64,000 nt of DNA from Zeugodacus cucurbitae (taxonomy: Eukaryota; Arthropoda; Insecta; Diptera; Tephritidae), in assembly GCF_028554725.1 (NCBI RefSeq), contig NC_071668.1:14615501-14679500 (forward strand). Reading direction: 5' to 3'. Shown one piece after another: positions 1 to 13,600 of this stretch. The first letter of the stretch is position 1, and the number at the start of each line of letters is the position of its first letter. Under the pieces are notes generated by a model that saw nothing but the letters and a program-made list of their open reading frames with translations, did not search any database and had not been told where the DNA came from. The translations under genes were made by a program, and so were the position numbers.

Positions 1-124
1 CCGACTTCTACTAATTGTCGGCTTTTTGTCTCGTTCTTTTTAAAGAAAACTTTGATTTGACAAACTTTTCTAGGCGATACCGGTCAGTTGTAAATTTTTA
101 TAGGAACGGATTGTAATCTAGTTA

Positions 125-273
125 AAGTTGAACTTCCATAACTTGAAGCTCTCCATAACCATTGGCAATAAAAGTAAAATTTCATACAAATTTCCTTCTA
201 CAACTCGGAAGTCTCTCTGACTGCAATTTTATTTTTGTGGGTTATGGTGATTCCAGTTAGGGAAGTTCAAGTG
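125..273. mobile_element. pogo/Tigger-like MITE, copy 1
   Basis: A 149 bp non-coding element flanked by TA on both sides (123-124 and 274-275), with imperfect terminal inverted repeats of about 20 bp starting AAGTTGAACTTCCATAACTT on the left and CACTTGAACTTCC on the complement of the right end. It aligns along its whole length with the reverse complement of the copy at 546-702, which establishes it as a dispersed element rather than chance sequence. TA targets and CAGTTGAAC-type ends are typical of pogo/Tigger-derived MITEs; the family assignment is inference. There is no coding capacity. Confidence 0.7.
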
Positions 274-545
274 TATTTTGGGCTATAAAAAAAGTTTAGC
301 GCTCAGCCCAATTCAACTGATCTCCAATAATTTCAGTGAGTGTGCTAAATATCTTTGATCAATATATCGTTTTTCAGAGACTTCTAAACATTTAAAATTT
401 TTATAATAATTTTAATTTATGTAAATAATATCTGTCATACTAAATTCTTTATAATTTAGTTCTGTCTATTAACATTTTATAATGGTTAAAATCAAAAAAA
501 TAATAGGGAATATTTTATACTGTTTGCAAATTTTTTTATTAAATA

Positions 546-702
546 CAGTTGAACTTCTTTAACTCGAATCCCCATAATCCACAAACTTCGAGTTAGAAAG
601 ACTTTCGAATAACAGAAGATAATTTGTATGAAATTTGACTTCTTCTATTGCCAATTCAAGAGTATGAATTATAGGAAACTTCAAGTTATGGAAGTTCAAC
701 TG
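546..702. mobile_element. pogo/Tigger-like MITE, copy 2 (inverted relative to copy 1)
   Basis: A 157 bp element beginning CAGTTGAACTTC and ending in its inverted repeat GAAGTTCAACTG. TA precedes it (544-545); the other side is CA, one change from TA. Its reverse complement matches copy 1 throughout, including the internal segments CATTGGCAATA-like and TTTCATACAAATT. The two copies therefore lie in opposite orientation about 270 bp apart. It is non-autonomous and has no ORF. Confidence 0.75.
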
Positions 703-3700
703 CATTATTTGATATAATAAAATTATGAAATTAAGCTGATAGGCTTACTGAAAAAAATAGAATCTACAATAGTTATGAAATTTTTTTATAAATTTATACA
801 TTCTGTTAATAAAAAATTTCTCTAGGACGAATACAAATTTAACCACTTGCCAATATAATAAGTGTATATAAATACATATATCTACGTACATACACACATA
901 TTTATGTACATAAGTATCTCTTCAATATTTCTTATAACCAAAATAAAACATTTCATACTTCTTTACACAGTACCCACCTCCTCTTTAAGTATGTAAGCAT
1001 GTACAATGCATGTAATATGAGCAAGGTGCAAAAGAGCACACGAATATGAAACAACGGCGACAGAGGTATTCATAAAGCGCAGACACCCTTATCAGGTGTA
1101 ACAGCAACAACATACAAACAAGCAAACAAACAAATAATAAACAGTAACAGCAGCAGCAGCAGCAACAAATCACACCAACTTCGCGCAGAGTAAAACTTGC
1201 AATATGAATGTATTTGTTGTATTTATAAAAATTGTACAATATGTAGAGGCGAATAAATGAGAACAAGCCACGGCGCGCTTTCAGCCAACAACAAGCCAGC
1301 ACCCTATTGAAATGCTTCCAACAACAAGTATCAAAAATATAACACGGCAAAAAAATCAACAACAGTGCATGAAGCTAACAGCAACGAACAGCGATTGACT
1401 GCACAGTGTATGTTTACGGAAGGAAATCTTACTAGCGCGTTATAAAATACAGAGCGCGATGTAGCAGAATGAAGTTGGAAAAAAATTGAAACCATTTCCA
1501 ACAAAGAAAACAACACTGCTATGGCGCTCATAATTCACTAATGGAAATCATAAATGTGTGCTCGTACATACAGCGCAGTAGCAGTAGCAGCGACAGTGCA
1601 GTCAACAGCGCAGTAACAGCGATGAGCATCGAACAGGTAAATGCTGTTACGCGACGAATAAACAGACGAGTGAACTTGTCGTGGCGCAATGCTATGAAAG
1701 TAATGTTCGTTGTTGTTGTTTATGTTGTTAATTTTTTTCTTATCTGCCACACAGTGTTTTATTATTATTATTGTAGAGAGAGCAACAATGCGATAATTAC
1801 ATTACCAAAAGTGGTGGGTGTGAGTGAAAAAGTCTGCTGTTACAATGCCGTTTGCTATCTGACTGCGCTGTCACTGTACGAGCATGCATGTGCATGAAAG
1901 TGAGCGTATGCATAACAGTGAGCAAGCAATTACAAAAGTGTGAATGAGACAATATGCGAGAATTGATAGTAGCAAAGAGTGTCGGTGTATGTGTGGGTAT
2001 GTGTATGTATGCTTAAGCATGTATATGTCATATAGGAATTATAAGTATAAAAATATGATGATGGAAGAGAGCAGCAGCGCAAGCAACAACAGCAAGTAAT
2101 CAATGTGTGAACTGAGCGCCGCATACTGTTTGTATGCATTCGTGTGTGCATGTACCAGGACCAAGTGGCATTGGGTAAAAAGAGTAAGCGAATATGAAAA
2201 ATATTATTGAAACATGTACAAAGCAATAAGTGTGAGGTGAATGAATATGAATATAAAAATGGTTGTGTGTGGTGTACAAGTGTGTATGCGTGTGTGTTTT
2301 ATATGAGTGGATTATGGAGAGGCAGCGTTCGCATGAGCATATGAGTATAAGCATGGAATTATATGTATGATGATGATGATTTTTTCCACCACCTAGCAAA
2401 GCTTACGGCGTGTGCGAGTCGGAGAGTTGGAGGCATACAAAAAAAATTTAATAAAATTGTTGCAAAGTAAGGGCAACAATCAATGAATGAGCGTATGAGC
2501 AATGAGTGGCGCAGCAAAGGTGTGTGTACGTATGTATGCAGTGTATATGCATGTGCCATTCGTATACATATACGAACCTAGCATAGGCAGCAATAAGAGT
2601 CGTTTTTGTACTGAACTGCTGTTTGTGTGCAGGCAATAAACAGCACAGCACAAGCAACGCAAGCGTCAACGTCGCCGCCACTGCCTGTCACTATGCCTCT
2701 TAATTCTTATTGTGTACGCTGTCGACGCCGTGTATATATTTTGTATATTTTTGTTTGAGTGACTTTTTGGTCGCTCGATTATTATTGTTTGTGTCAGTGC
2801 TATTTTGACGCGCGTGCTGAACGTTCGTACACTAGTAGTGTGGTACGGTGTTTTTGATGTAGTGTGACGTTTCGTAGACGAAAAGTACTGAGCACTAAGC
2901 AAATAACAAAGGAACAAAAATAGTAATTGTAAGAACGTAAGAAACATATGAAGATATCTACGTGTTGCGTCGAGAGTACTACATAGTGACGGTTAATTTC
3001 ATACGCGAACTGTTAAATGATTGATGGCATTTAGTTAACATAACTTGCCGTTAAAACGTGTGAAACAGTGAATTTATACACAAAATTTCTAAATGGATTT
3101 TTACAAAGAAAAAAATCAAATAATTTAAGTTGCACGAAGAAAAATATATAAATAGTGACAAACAAATATAAAGGAAATAACTGTAATTTATAATTATAAA
3201 AATAGCAAAAATTGAAATTGTAATAATTGAATTGAAAAACTAGTAGGAAAAATTGCCGTCGGTAAAACATTAATAATTTATAACAAACTAAATAGTTTGA
3301 TAACAACAACAACTACATATTTTTAAGTGAAGCGGTATTCTTTGCTGACAATACAATTGGTTGCCGTTGAGGTAGAAGTCAAATAAATTGCCGGTAATAG
3401 CAACAGTGTACTGAATGTTGAGCGCTACAAAGTGTCCAAGCAGCAACAACCACAACAACAACTGCAAGCTCGCTCACATATTATATGTGCGTATATATAA
3501 TACATATGTATGTATGCATGTAGGCGCAATTGCGTGTGTGTGTAATAAGAGTAGCACTTAGCAAGTCATACATATAACATTGGTAGGCTGCAGGAGGCGC
3601 TAGCAGCAGCGCAGTAGCAATATAACAGCGACGCAACGTCAATACGATTTTTCATCATCATCAGCGGCGGTGAAATAACACAACAACACAAAACAGAAAA

Positions 3701-4290
3701 AAAATAACAGTAACAGCAGCAACAACAACAACAACTTGCAGCAAATCTAACATTAAGTATACACATGAGAACGCGCAGCAGCGACCGCAACAATAGCAAC
3801 AACAACATCAACATAAATTAAATTGTAAGCAACAGCGCGACACACGAATTTATTGATATTACACATTATGAGCGGTGGCGAGCATTATTAAAGTTTAAAT
3901 GAATATGATGATGACAGTTGATGACGGCAGCGTGTAGCGTAAACAACAAACCGTATACAACCGTGTCTCTTTTTACCGTTCACAAGCAAAAGCCAAGCAA
4001 TCAACCAACCAACCAATAGCTAGTCCAACATAGGCAATCAGTAAAACATTTCCAAACGGTATTACAGCAAAGCCGGCGGTTAATCGAAACGCTTAATAAA
4101 TAAAAATATTCGGAATTAAAATAAAATTTAATATAATTTAAAAAGAAAATTAATTTAATTTAAAAATAAAATAAATAAAATTTAAAATTTTTAAAAATAT
4201 TATAAAAAATATTTTCACTATTTTTCAAATGTCACAAATTCTTCGCTAATGTCGCGCTTAATTCACTCAACTACAAGGAGCAGCACCAGC
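703..4290. other. Upstream / possible 5'-leader region of salm, no coding gene seen
   Basis: AT-rich sequence with many CAG/CAA (opa) runs, for example around 1140-1170, 2070-2095 and 3710-3810, and TATG/TGTA microsatellite stretches. A more GC-balanced block lies near 2640-2890. Small ORFs here consist of low-complexity Ser/Cys/His/Thr translations of simple repeats and show no domain. Fly developmental genes often have long leaders, so part of this may be transcribed as salm 5'UTR; the transcription start cannot be fixed from sequence alone. Confidence 0.5.
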
Positions 4291-4297
4291 TATAAAA
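4291..4297 (+). promoter_or_regulatory. Candidate TATA box for salm
   Basis: TATAAAA lies 178 bp upstream of the salm start codon, in a locally less AT-rich context (CAGCACCAGC precedes it). A start about 30 bp downstream would give a 5' leader of roughly 150 nt. No convincing initiator was found at the expected distance, and TATA-like strings are frequent in this AT-rich DNA. A more distal promoter, for example near 2640-2890, is equally possible. Confidence 0.3.
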
Positions 4298-4430
4298 CGC
4301 AATCGCATTCGAAGTCGTGTAAACTTTGTGCAAATCTATAATTGATATTAAAGCGTTTTTTGTGTGTGTTCAACAAAAATCATAGCTAATAAGCAAGTGC
4401 AAGCCAATTTTTCAACTTTGAAATTCGCTT

Positions 4431-4472
4431 ATGAATATATGTATGTATATAAAGAAAATATTTTTTAAATGA
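4431..4472 (+). other. Upstream ORF overlapping the salm start codon (ATGA)
   Basis: ATG at 4431 opens a 13-codon frame (peptide MNICMYIKKIFFK) that stops at TGA 4470-4472. That stop overlaps the salm start ATG at 4469-4471, giving the four-base ATGA arrangement. It is the first ATG after the candidate TATA box. Its start context (CGCTT before ATG) is weaker than that of salm (TTAA before ATG). If present in the mRNA, it could reduce or meter Salm translation through leaky scanning or reinitiation. The overlap is plain in the sequence; the function is inferred. Confidence 0.5.
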
Positions 4473-4619
4473 AAAATCATATATCAACTGTTTTGTGTGA
4501 AATGCGTAGTGATTTCAAAGATAATCATCAAGAAACAATTAATAAAATGATACAATTTGGCACCGTTAAATATGGAATCGTCAAACAATTGAAAGATCGA
4601 GCGCACAGCGTGGAGAAAG
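4469..4619 (+). CDS. salm: salm coding exon 1
   Basis: Encodes residues 1-50 plus one base of codon 51, starting MKNHISTVLCEMRSDFKDNH and continuing through INKMIQFGTVKYGIVKQLKDRA. This is the characteristic Salm N terminus and is too short to be obvious as a free ORF. An in-frame TAA at 4466-4468 sits directly before the ATG, so no upstream in-frame start is possible within this exon. The donor is AAAG followed by GTGAGT at 4620, leaving phase 1, which is completed by AT at 20877 to give Asp51. Confidence 0.93.
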
Positions 4620-7600
4620 GTGAGTTGTGAATTGAAAATTTCAATATAAAAACTGATTAGACAATGTTTTTGAGCAAAGTGTGTGATTGGGAGGCGTTGT
4701 TAGCTCAAAATTAAATAATTTAAAAATATATATATATTAGTGATTACAAAAATTTGGAGTTTGGGAAATGGAAAATAAGTCCTTTGTAAAAAATGTTTTT
4801 GAAGTTTCAAGCAAAAGAGTTTATAATCTGCTAGCCAAAGTGTTGCAGAAATCTCATTTACTTTCAAATTATTCTTAAATTGATTATGTCAGTCGAGTGC
4901 GAGCCGTTTGCTGACTGAATGATAAAAAAATAAAAATATTTTTAATACTTTTCTAAAATAAAAAGAAATAAAATATTTTTAATCATTACTAATAAAGTTG
5001 CTTTCCTGATGAGAGAAGAATAACTAAAATTTTCAATTTGGAAATTTCGGTAAATGAAAAATTTTGTTCAAATTTTTTCACAAGATAAAGAACTCATCTT
5101 GGGAATTTGTAGTGTTCTGAAAATCTTTTTAAAGTTTTGAAATTGAAAATATTCTCATTCTATTATTTTTTTTGATTTCTTACGAGTGAAGTTTTCTTTG
5201 CATTAACCAATAATTTTTTTGGTTAATTTTTCATATTCAATTAAAAAGTCTTGATAAACATAAAAATAAAAAATTAAGATGAAAACACTGTGGATATTTT
5301 CATACAAATTATTTTTTATCTGCACAAAATATTCTGTATCTCACATCTTGATATGTGAAGTGTTATATATTTAATACTTTTCGTTTTAAGAATTCTTCTT
5401 AGAATTATATAAATATAGAAAATATAAAGTTGCGCAAAAATTTCAATTTACCAAATTTTATCGACATAAATTTCGAATACATTCAGCGCCTTTCTTATTT
5501 ATTTATATAAATAGTATGAACCTTATTAAAATCACTACAGTCTTCTCGACAATGAATACTTTATTTCCCGTCGGTTTTTGACCCATTATACTTTCGAGTA
5601 TAAATTTATAAATTTTTCGTGCGGAAATTGAAAGCCGTTATTCTTTAGTTCATATATAAATGATAAGCACACTTTTTTTTGCTAAGATTAAAAAAAATAT
5701 TAACCTATTCGATTAAATAAACTGCTTTCTAATTTTTAATGTCTACAAATGTTCTAAAAATATTTTACATCGGTTAATGTTTGCAATCAATATATTTGAT
5801 TTATAATTTCTTCATTATATTTTTTTCTCAAGGACATTCATATATTTGAAATTATATAGTTTTCCCCTCAATTAGCGCTTCAATCTCCATTTAAAAAATT
5901 GCAATTTCATATTCACAAATTAATTTAATTGCATTATGTTCAAACGCCTACATGCGCTCATACATAATTTCAAGCAAATGAAATGAAAACGCAAGCAACA
6001 CATAAATATGCATTTCAATTTGCTGTAAAACTTAATTAAAAACCCCTTAAAAGCCGTTGAGACAGTTCGAAAAATATTAACACTCAAAATGGCAAAAGCG
6101 GACACAGCCAGCGCAAGGCACAGACAAAAAGCAACGTGAAAACAAAACAAAAAAACAAAAATATTTTAATAACTTTAAATGTTTATAAACGTAAATATAC
6201 AGACATACAAATCTACAAACAGATAAGTGTATATATGAATTAATATGATAGGTAGCCGAGGAACCAACACACCTAATATTTTTGTATGTAAATTTTGCTT
6301 TCAAAATCAATTAAAAAATTATATATGTGAAACTACATTGGGCGCACAGACATTGAAATAGCAAATATTAATGAAAAAAAGAGCAAAAACAAAAAAAAAA
6401 TAAAAAGTAAAAATAAAAATTGACGAAGAAGATGTATGTAGATGAGGAAGAAGCGGCTGCTGCACGAGAAATACTCGTAATATCTAACAGGCATCATACA
6501 TACAGATATTTTTTATTATATTTCATTTCAAATGGACCGGTAGATACAAGCTGCGCCACTGCTGTCGATTGGTCCGCCGCTGTTGGCTGCCCATTAGGCA
6601 CGTTGTGCTTGCCTTCAATGGCTCAATGGCTACTCAATTGCCGGCTTTTGGCACTCTAGTGCTGCTGGTGACATTTTTTTTGGCTTTGTGCAGTGTTGTT
6701 GTTGTCGCTAATTTATATTCAACTTTTTGGCTCTTTGATTAATCATAAAATTCAGTTTAGCGCTTAATAATAATCCATAATAAAGCAACAAAATTGAATT
6801 AATAAATAATTAAAAATATAAATTTGTATTGTTGTATGTTTGTATGTCTGCCGTTGTTTGTGCTCAGTTTGGGAGTGTATGTTTTCCACTACTTTTTTAT
6901 ATGAAAATTTGAATTTTTATGATACTGAGTTATATTTTTTATGCGCTTATGGTTTTTTAAACTACTTCTTTTATCAGCTTTAATCAAAACTAAAAGCATT
7001 TGCGCTGAGTTGAAACGCGCTTTGTTATTTTTATGATGTTTGTTATACATACATATATTGAAAATATGCTTTGACGTAAGCAGAAAACTCCAAAGATATT
7101 ACATAGTCAATAGGTTGGCATTGTGACAATATTTTTGAATATTTATCAGTAATTATAAATAAAATTTGAGGTGATATAATTATAATTAGTGAAGCCAGTT
7201 TGATATGCGAAAGAAGTATTTATAGATGTGTCGCTGTAGATATAATGTGTGATTTCATATTATTATATATTTATATACTATATATAGTATAAGAAGCTCA
7301 CGTTTCTTCAATTTCAATATTTAGAATCTCTAAATATATAAATAACTGGCGCCGAACTGCGAAGGAGAGAGACAGGTGGCGCACTATCGTCGATTCGGCT
7401 ATAACCGGCTAAACGGTTGCAACGCCAATCACACAAATATATAAATATTTTCTTCACTCTGAGAAATATTTAATTTTTCTGTTTATATATTATAAACAAA
7501 TTCTGAAATGTAATGTGGAAGAGGCAGATATATAATTATTTGTGACTTACTCGTTTTTTAAATTGCTTTAAAATCATATTCAAAACTGAAAAAATGATCT

Positions 7601-10600
7601 TAGCGTAAGAATTCTGTATTTAAATATTCATTTATTATCTTTCTTAAATTTCAATTTCAATCACAATTACTTAATATTCCCTAATTTTTGGCGAATTCTT
7701 TCCTTCGTGTCTTCAAACATCTCTTCACAAACGACCGATTTTCCAAAAAATAAAACGATTTCAGTATCAAATTTGTCAGGTTTAGAAGCTCTGCGGTTTT
7801 CTTAAAACTGCTCCAACTCTCTTTTAAAGTTTTCCAAATCAACCAGAAAAATCATTATAACAAAGCAAGACAGGAAGCTTATAAGCAGTGCTGAGCAAGA
7901 TAAAGCTAAAAGCAGCAAAAAGTTTAAAACAAACAAAAAACACAAAATGGCAGACCATAAAATCAGCGTCATTTAAATATTTAATAGCGCAGAGAGGAAC
8001 ATAAAGCATAAATGCGCCAACCCACGCATTAACAAACGCGCGTGCAGCTTTTATTTATTTCACAGAAAGTGGAAAAAAAAAATGACGATAAATAAACAAA
8101 AAAAAAAAATTAATTATAAAAAATAAAAAAATACGAGAAGACAAATTAATATTATTTATGCAAAATACTTTAAAAAGATTTAAAGGAAAAAGTGCTATTA
8201 TTGTTGTTTTTGTACTTGTTGTTACCAGCTAAATAAAAATAATTAAATAATTAAAAACCTAAGCGGTACCATATTTGGTTATAAGTATATAAAGGACACA
8301 CACTTACATACATACATATGCACTTATATGTTGTCGTATAAATTTCAAGCGCATAATTAATATTAATAATAACAAACTAAATATTTATGAAGCAACAACA
8401 AAAGTGTGTTGCCAATCAATGTTTTGCTTGCCACAATGCACAGCGCGACATTGCGGCATTATTGCAATTGCCTAGAAACAAACACACACAAGCACATGCA
8501 ATTGCAGCGCAAAGCAAAATTGTTGTTGTTGTTGTTGTGTTTAGTTGATTTGGTTTTCTTTGCGTGCTGCATATTTGAGTTTGCCCTTATTGTGTGCGCC
8601 CAATGTTGTGGCTATTTGTACTTGCTATTGTTTTTGTTCTTGTTGTTGTTGCTATTTTACACACTGTTGTTGCCGCGCCACTTGTGCCTTTCCTTTTGTT
8701 GTCCGCATCCATTTTTAGACACGATCTTTCTGTATCATTTAAAACGCTTAGTTTTCGACGTCTGGCGCACAGCAGCAAGCCAACAGTCAGCTAGCAGCTA
8801 TAATAGCTGCACTACATACGTACATACATTTGTATTAAAGTGCATGTAAGTATGTGTGTGAACTTGCAGCTAAATTTGTTTTTGTTGTGTGTTTTTGTAA
8901 AATGTATGCAAGTTAAAATGCGTTTTTTGAACTCATCAACATCATCATCGGCTTCATCAACGCTTCAACAACAGCGGCAGCAGCAATCTGATGTTGTTGT
9001 AGCCAAAAAAGAAGACGCTTGTCTTAGTAGAATAGTAGATCGAAATAAATTGTTTGGCGCTCAAAATGATGTCTGAGTTACTTAACATACAGACAGACGT
9101 GTGTGTATATGGATTTAGATTTATGCTGTTTGCATCTACATATACATACATATGCAGAGTATGTATGTATGTTTGACTCGCATGCCGCGTGTATTTATTT
9201 TTAGTCGCGTGGAGTTTTTAGTTTAGTTAGTGTCGCATTTAGTTGCAAGTAGTTGCTGTTGTTTTTGCTGCATATTATCAGCTGTAGCGATTAATTAAAG
9301 CATATGAGGCAAACAGTGGTCGCTAAAAGGCTCATAACTCATCGGATATACATATCTTGTAAGGAAGCGCATAAGCGCGGTATTAGTGGTGTATGAGATG
9401 TATATAGATGAGTGCAATATAGATATATTGCATATATAATTGCATTATACTTTATATGTGCGAATTTTGCGGTGAACTATAATTTATTTTTAATAATTTT
9501 TTATAATTTTTAATATAAAAAAATACAAAAAACAAAAAATACTAAAAATCAATATTGAAAAAATATATGTATATATAAGAAAAATAAAATTATTTTTAAA
9601 AACCAAATTTTTAAACATTATATTTTTCAATTTATTCGTAATATAAATTGCGGTAATTATCTACTTGGTTATGATATATTTCTGTATATACATATGTATA
9701 CAAAATCTTATACTAAATATTATATACATACATTTCTATAAACAAATCATTTCTAAAACACTTTAAACAACCATTCCCTGCTGCGCTTTAGCTATTTTCA
9801 TTTTTAATGTGTTTATTAAATTTTAATTCTTTATTTATTTGGTTATATGTACATGCTAGCGTGTGCGCAGCTAGACGAAAGACCGAGGAACGTATAATTC
9901 AAAATTGCGTATGAAAAATTTAATCAATTTGGCTGCTTAAATATTTTTATTTTTTTTTTAACACCGAAATTTGCAAAAAAAAAAAAATTTTTTTTTGATT
10001 TTTTTCAAATAAATTTTTTTATATATTTTTTTTTTTATTTTTTTTGAAACTGCTTGTTGCCGTCTACGCCCAGCTCCACATATACATACATTAATTTTTC
10101 ATTTTTATTTACCGCCGCCACAAATCAGCGTGTTAATTATGATTTTAGTGAAAGCAGCGAATTTTTGAAAAATGTGCAGAATGAGATTTATATTTGATTT
10201 GTGGTTAATTAAAAGCGTTTAACGTAGGAAACAAGCATGAGTTAATATAATTTAAAATTATCGAGCATTTAATTGAGCACCTTCAGAAATATGTATATTG
10301 ATTTTCACGAATAGAAAAATATTATCTATATAATTCCATTAACATATTTTTAAAATTAGCCCTAAAGCCCCTAAAACTCTTAAAAAAATTAATTTTTTCA
10401 CTTTTTATGAATATAATAATATTTTATTTTTACTTTTCCAGTTCAATATTTCTCAAAATTTGTAGATTTTTCCAATTTTTTTCTGAAAAAAATATCCAAT
10501 AATTATTTTTCAAATTTTCTCATAGGGCTCCTTAGTATTTTCCACAAACAAAATTCTACCTTCAACAAGCTTGCTAACACATACTGTACATTAATATCAA

Positions 10601-13600
10601 TGTATCCGTTGTATTTATTTTTTCTCCCTTTTATGAAAACAAATTCATACAATATTCACCGACAATTGAGAAATTGCTAAGTTTTTCGCATGCTCATGCA
10701 ATCAAAATTTTTATATAGTTTATTTTGTAAACAAATATGAAACTTGTGTTATTAAAAATATTTAATTGTACATTTTTATTGCACATTAATGTATATGCAT
10801 ACAGCGAGATACAAATGTATCATGCGGTTTTTATTATACTATTTAATAGTTTCGATTTTGTTGAATTTTTGGGTAAAATGTGGGTTTATGACGAGGAAAA
10901 ATAATAAGAAAAAATAATGAAAAATGTTATTTAATGATTTTTTTGTTATATAAGAGAAATTAAGAATAAAAAATTTTATATACATATATACATTTTTTCC
11001 CAAAATTTTCAACTTATTCTGTTAATAAATAATAAATTCAAAATTAATGATAATTTTTTCTAATATAATTTTCTATTTTTTTTTCCTTTTGTCTACTATT
11101 TTTAATTCTATTTTATTTAAATATATTTTTATTAAAGTATTAGTACTACCATTTCATTTAATAAACACATTTAAACATGTCTATACAAGCACATCCATTT
11201 ACAAACACTCAACAAACGCACTTTATGAATAAATATGCTTGTCGTCTCCAGCCTGTCACTTAATCAATTAATTCTCCACCCAACCCAACTCAAAAGTCCA
11301 TTCACTTCACTGCGGCTAACTCTCATGCTGCCTACAACAGCAAATCATTGGCTCTGCACTGTTACATAGACACTGTTTACGCCCTGCATAGTCGCTGATA
11401 GGCTGTTGTTTTATTACATATATGCATATTTTATATTCGCTGACTATTCGCTGATTATACTGTTTGGTGTCAGAGGCTGCTCCCTGCACTCTGCTGTGGT
11501 ACAATTATACAAACTTACATATGGATGTCTGTATAATTGTATTTATTTCTTTTTAAAAGTTATTTTCCTGCGAATCATACGCATTAATTTGACTTATGTA
11601 TTTAAAAAACGAAATGTAAATTACGAAAATGAAATGAAATGAAATTAATTGAATCTTTATTTTCTTATTCAAATATTCTGTTTTACGGTTTTATATACAT
11701 ACATATGTATGTTCTTTTTATATGTATTTTATGCGCATACGATAGCGATAACTGTGCAATGTACAGTACATATGTATAATATATGTATATGTATGTATGT
11801 ATATGTTTTGTGTTATGCATAAAGGGAATATCTATGCATACGATCGCGTTAAAATTGCAGACATATCTTTGTACATATACATTATTTCTGGTATTTTTAT
11901 TTTATTTATTTTTTTATTCTTCTTCTTTATAATAATGTATGCCGCTAAAGGTTAGTTTGTGTTGAACCATATTAATAAAATATGCAGCATATTCCCAATG
12001 GGGTTATCATAAAAAACGGATGTATGTACATATCTATTTTTTTACATATATATGTATGTACATGGCAACAAGTCTACCGCATTGATTTAATGCGACACTA
12101 TATATATTTATATATACATATATACATTTTTATAAGCATGTATTTGCTATTTTTTTATATATTGCCGCATTACTTATGCGTTTTTGTATAAATATATATG
12201 TATATAAACATATATGCAAGCATTCAAATTAAATTGTTTTTGAATTTTTATTTATGCTTTAAGTTTTTCGGCATTAATAAAGTATTTTTTTGGTTGCCTT
12301 TTATTTAAAAATTGAGGAAATGTAAATATTCCAACGAAACTATATTAAAAAACGCTTAAAAATGCGCATATTTCAAGTGATTCTGATTTAAAAAACAATT
12401 AAAAAGCAATTAGAGAGTCAATTGTATGCAAGAATTTTTTTTAAATATTCTTTTTTGGACACTCATATCAATTACTTAAATTTAAATTAAATATAAAAAA
12501 AATAAAAAAATCTCAAAGACTTTCTAAAAAAAAAATTAAAAAAAATTGAAGCAAGAAAATATCTCTATATATATTAAATAATATAAAAATCCACATAATA
12601 TAAAAAAAAAAATAATTTTTCTACATTTAAAATAATTTATATGTCTCTATATTATATATATTAATTATTTTACTTCTTAAAAATTTTCTTAACTCAAGTG
12701 CCCTAAAAAAATCAACTTAAATATTTAAAAAAAATCACTTAAACAAACTAACTGCCAGTACTTATCCGCCTGGCTTAACAAAATATGAAATATAGCTATT
12801 TATTTAGCAAGTGCAATGAGGCACACAATAAATTCAAAGCTTAAATATAATGCGCAAAACATTACTAAACATCTGTTTAAATGTACGAGTATGTATATAA
12901 ATATATAAGTACTCATTAGCACAACGCTTGCCAATTGTTTTGTGTCATAAAAAATATTAATGTTATCTGCTTTAAGACAGCAGCCAATCCGACTGAGTCC
13001 AGCCGTGACGTGGGTGCCACAAAGCTAGCAAAAGCAATGAGCGCAAACAAAACATAGAAAAATGAATATTTACAGAAATAAATATATACATACATATGTA
13101 TAATACATATTTTAAAATAATATTTAAAATATATGAAAATATAAAGGATGTTTATATATGTATGTGTGTGTCTGTATATTTATTCAAAAATTATGCTACT
13201 TTTGATTTGCGGAACAATTTGTCTTCTTCGAAGTTTTATGTACGAACGTCAAGTCTACACAAATTATAGATATTTATCATACAAATATACATATATACAC
13301 ACACACATTCAGTTAGAGCAAATCTGCCTTGTGAAGGTGGGCCAAATACGAAATTAACATGAGGAAATATGAAATTAATGTGCGAGCGTATGACAAGCAG
13401 AATTATGTGTGCATTCATTTTAACGGCCAACAGCGTGCGCGTTTACTTGTTGTTAGTGGTACGTTGGTGCGTCGACTTCGTCGCTTTCGTTGGCTGGTTG
13501 GTTGGTGGTTGGGTCACTCGGATATGCTGTTGTTCTTATATGCAGCATTACTGGCTGGCTGAATGCTGACTGCGTTCGTACTCGCCAATATGTAAATATG

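Noticed and set aside
1541..1897. 118-codon plus-strand ORF upstream of salm
   Set aside because: Starts in CAGCAG repeat and runs into low-complexity Val/Tyr sequence; no domain. It could be leader sequence but not a supported gene.
8406..8849. 147-codon plus-strand ORF rich in Leu, Phe and Cys
   Set aside because: It is largely a translation of TTG/TTTTG repeats, with no domain, and it lies in salm intron 1.
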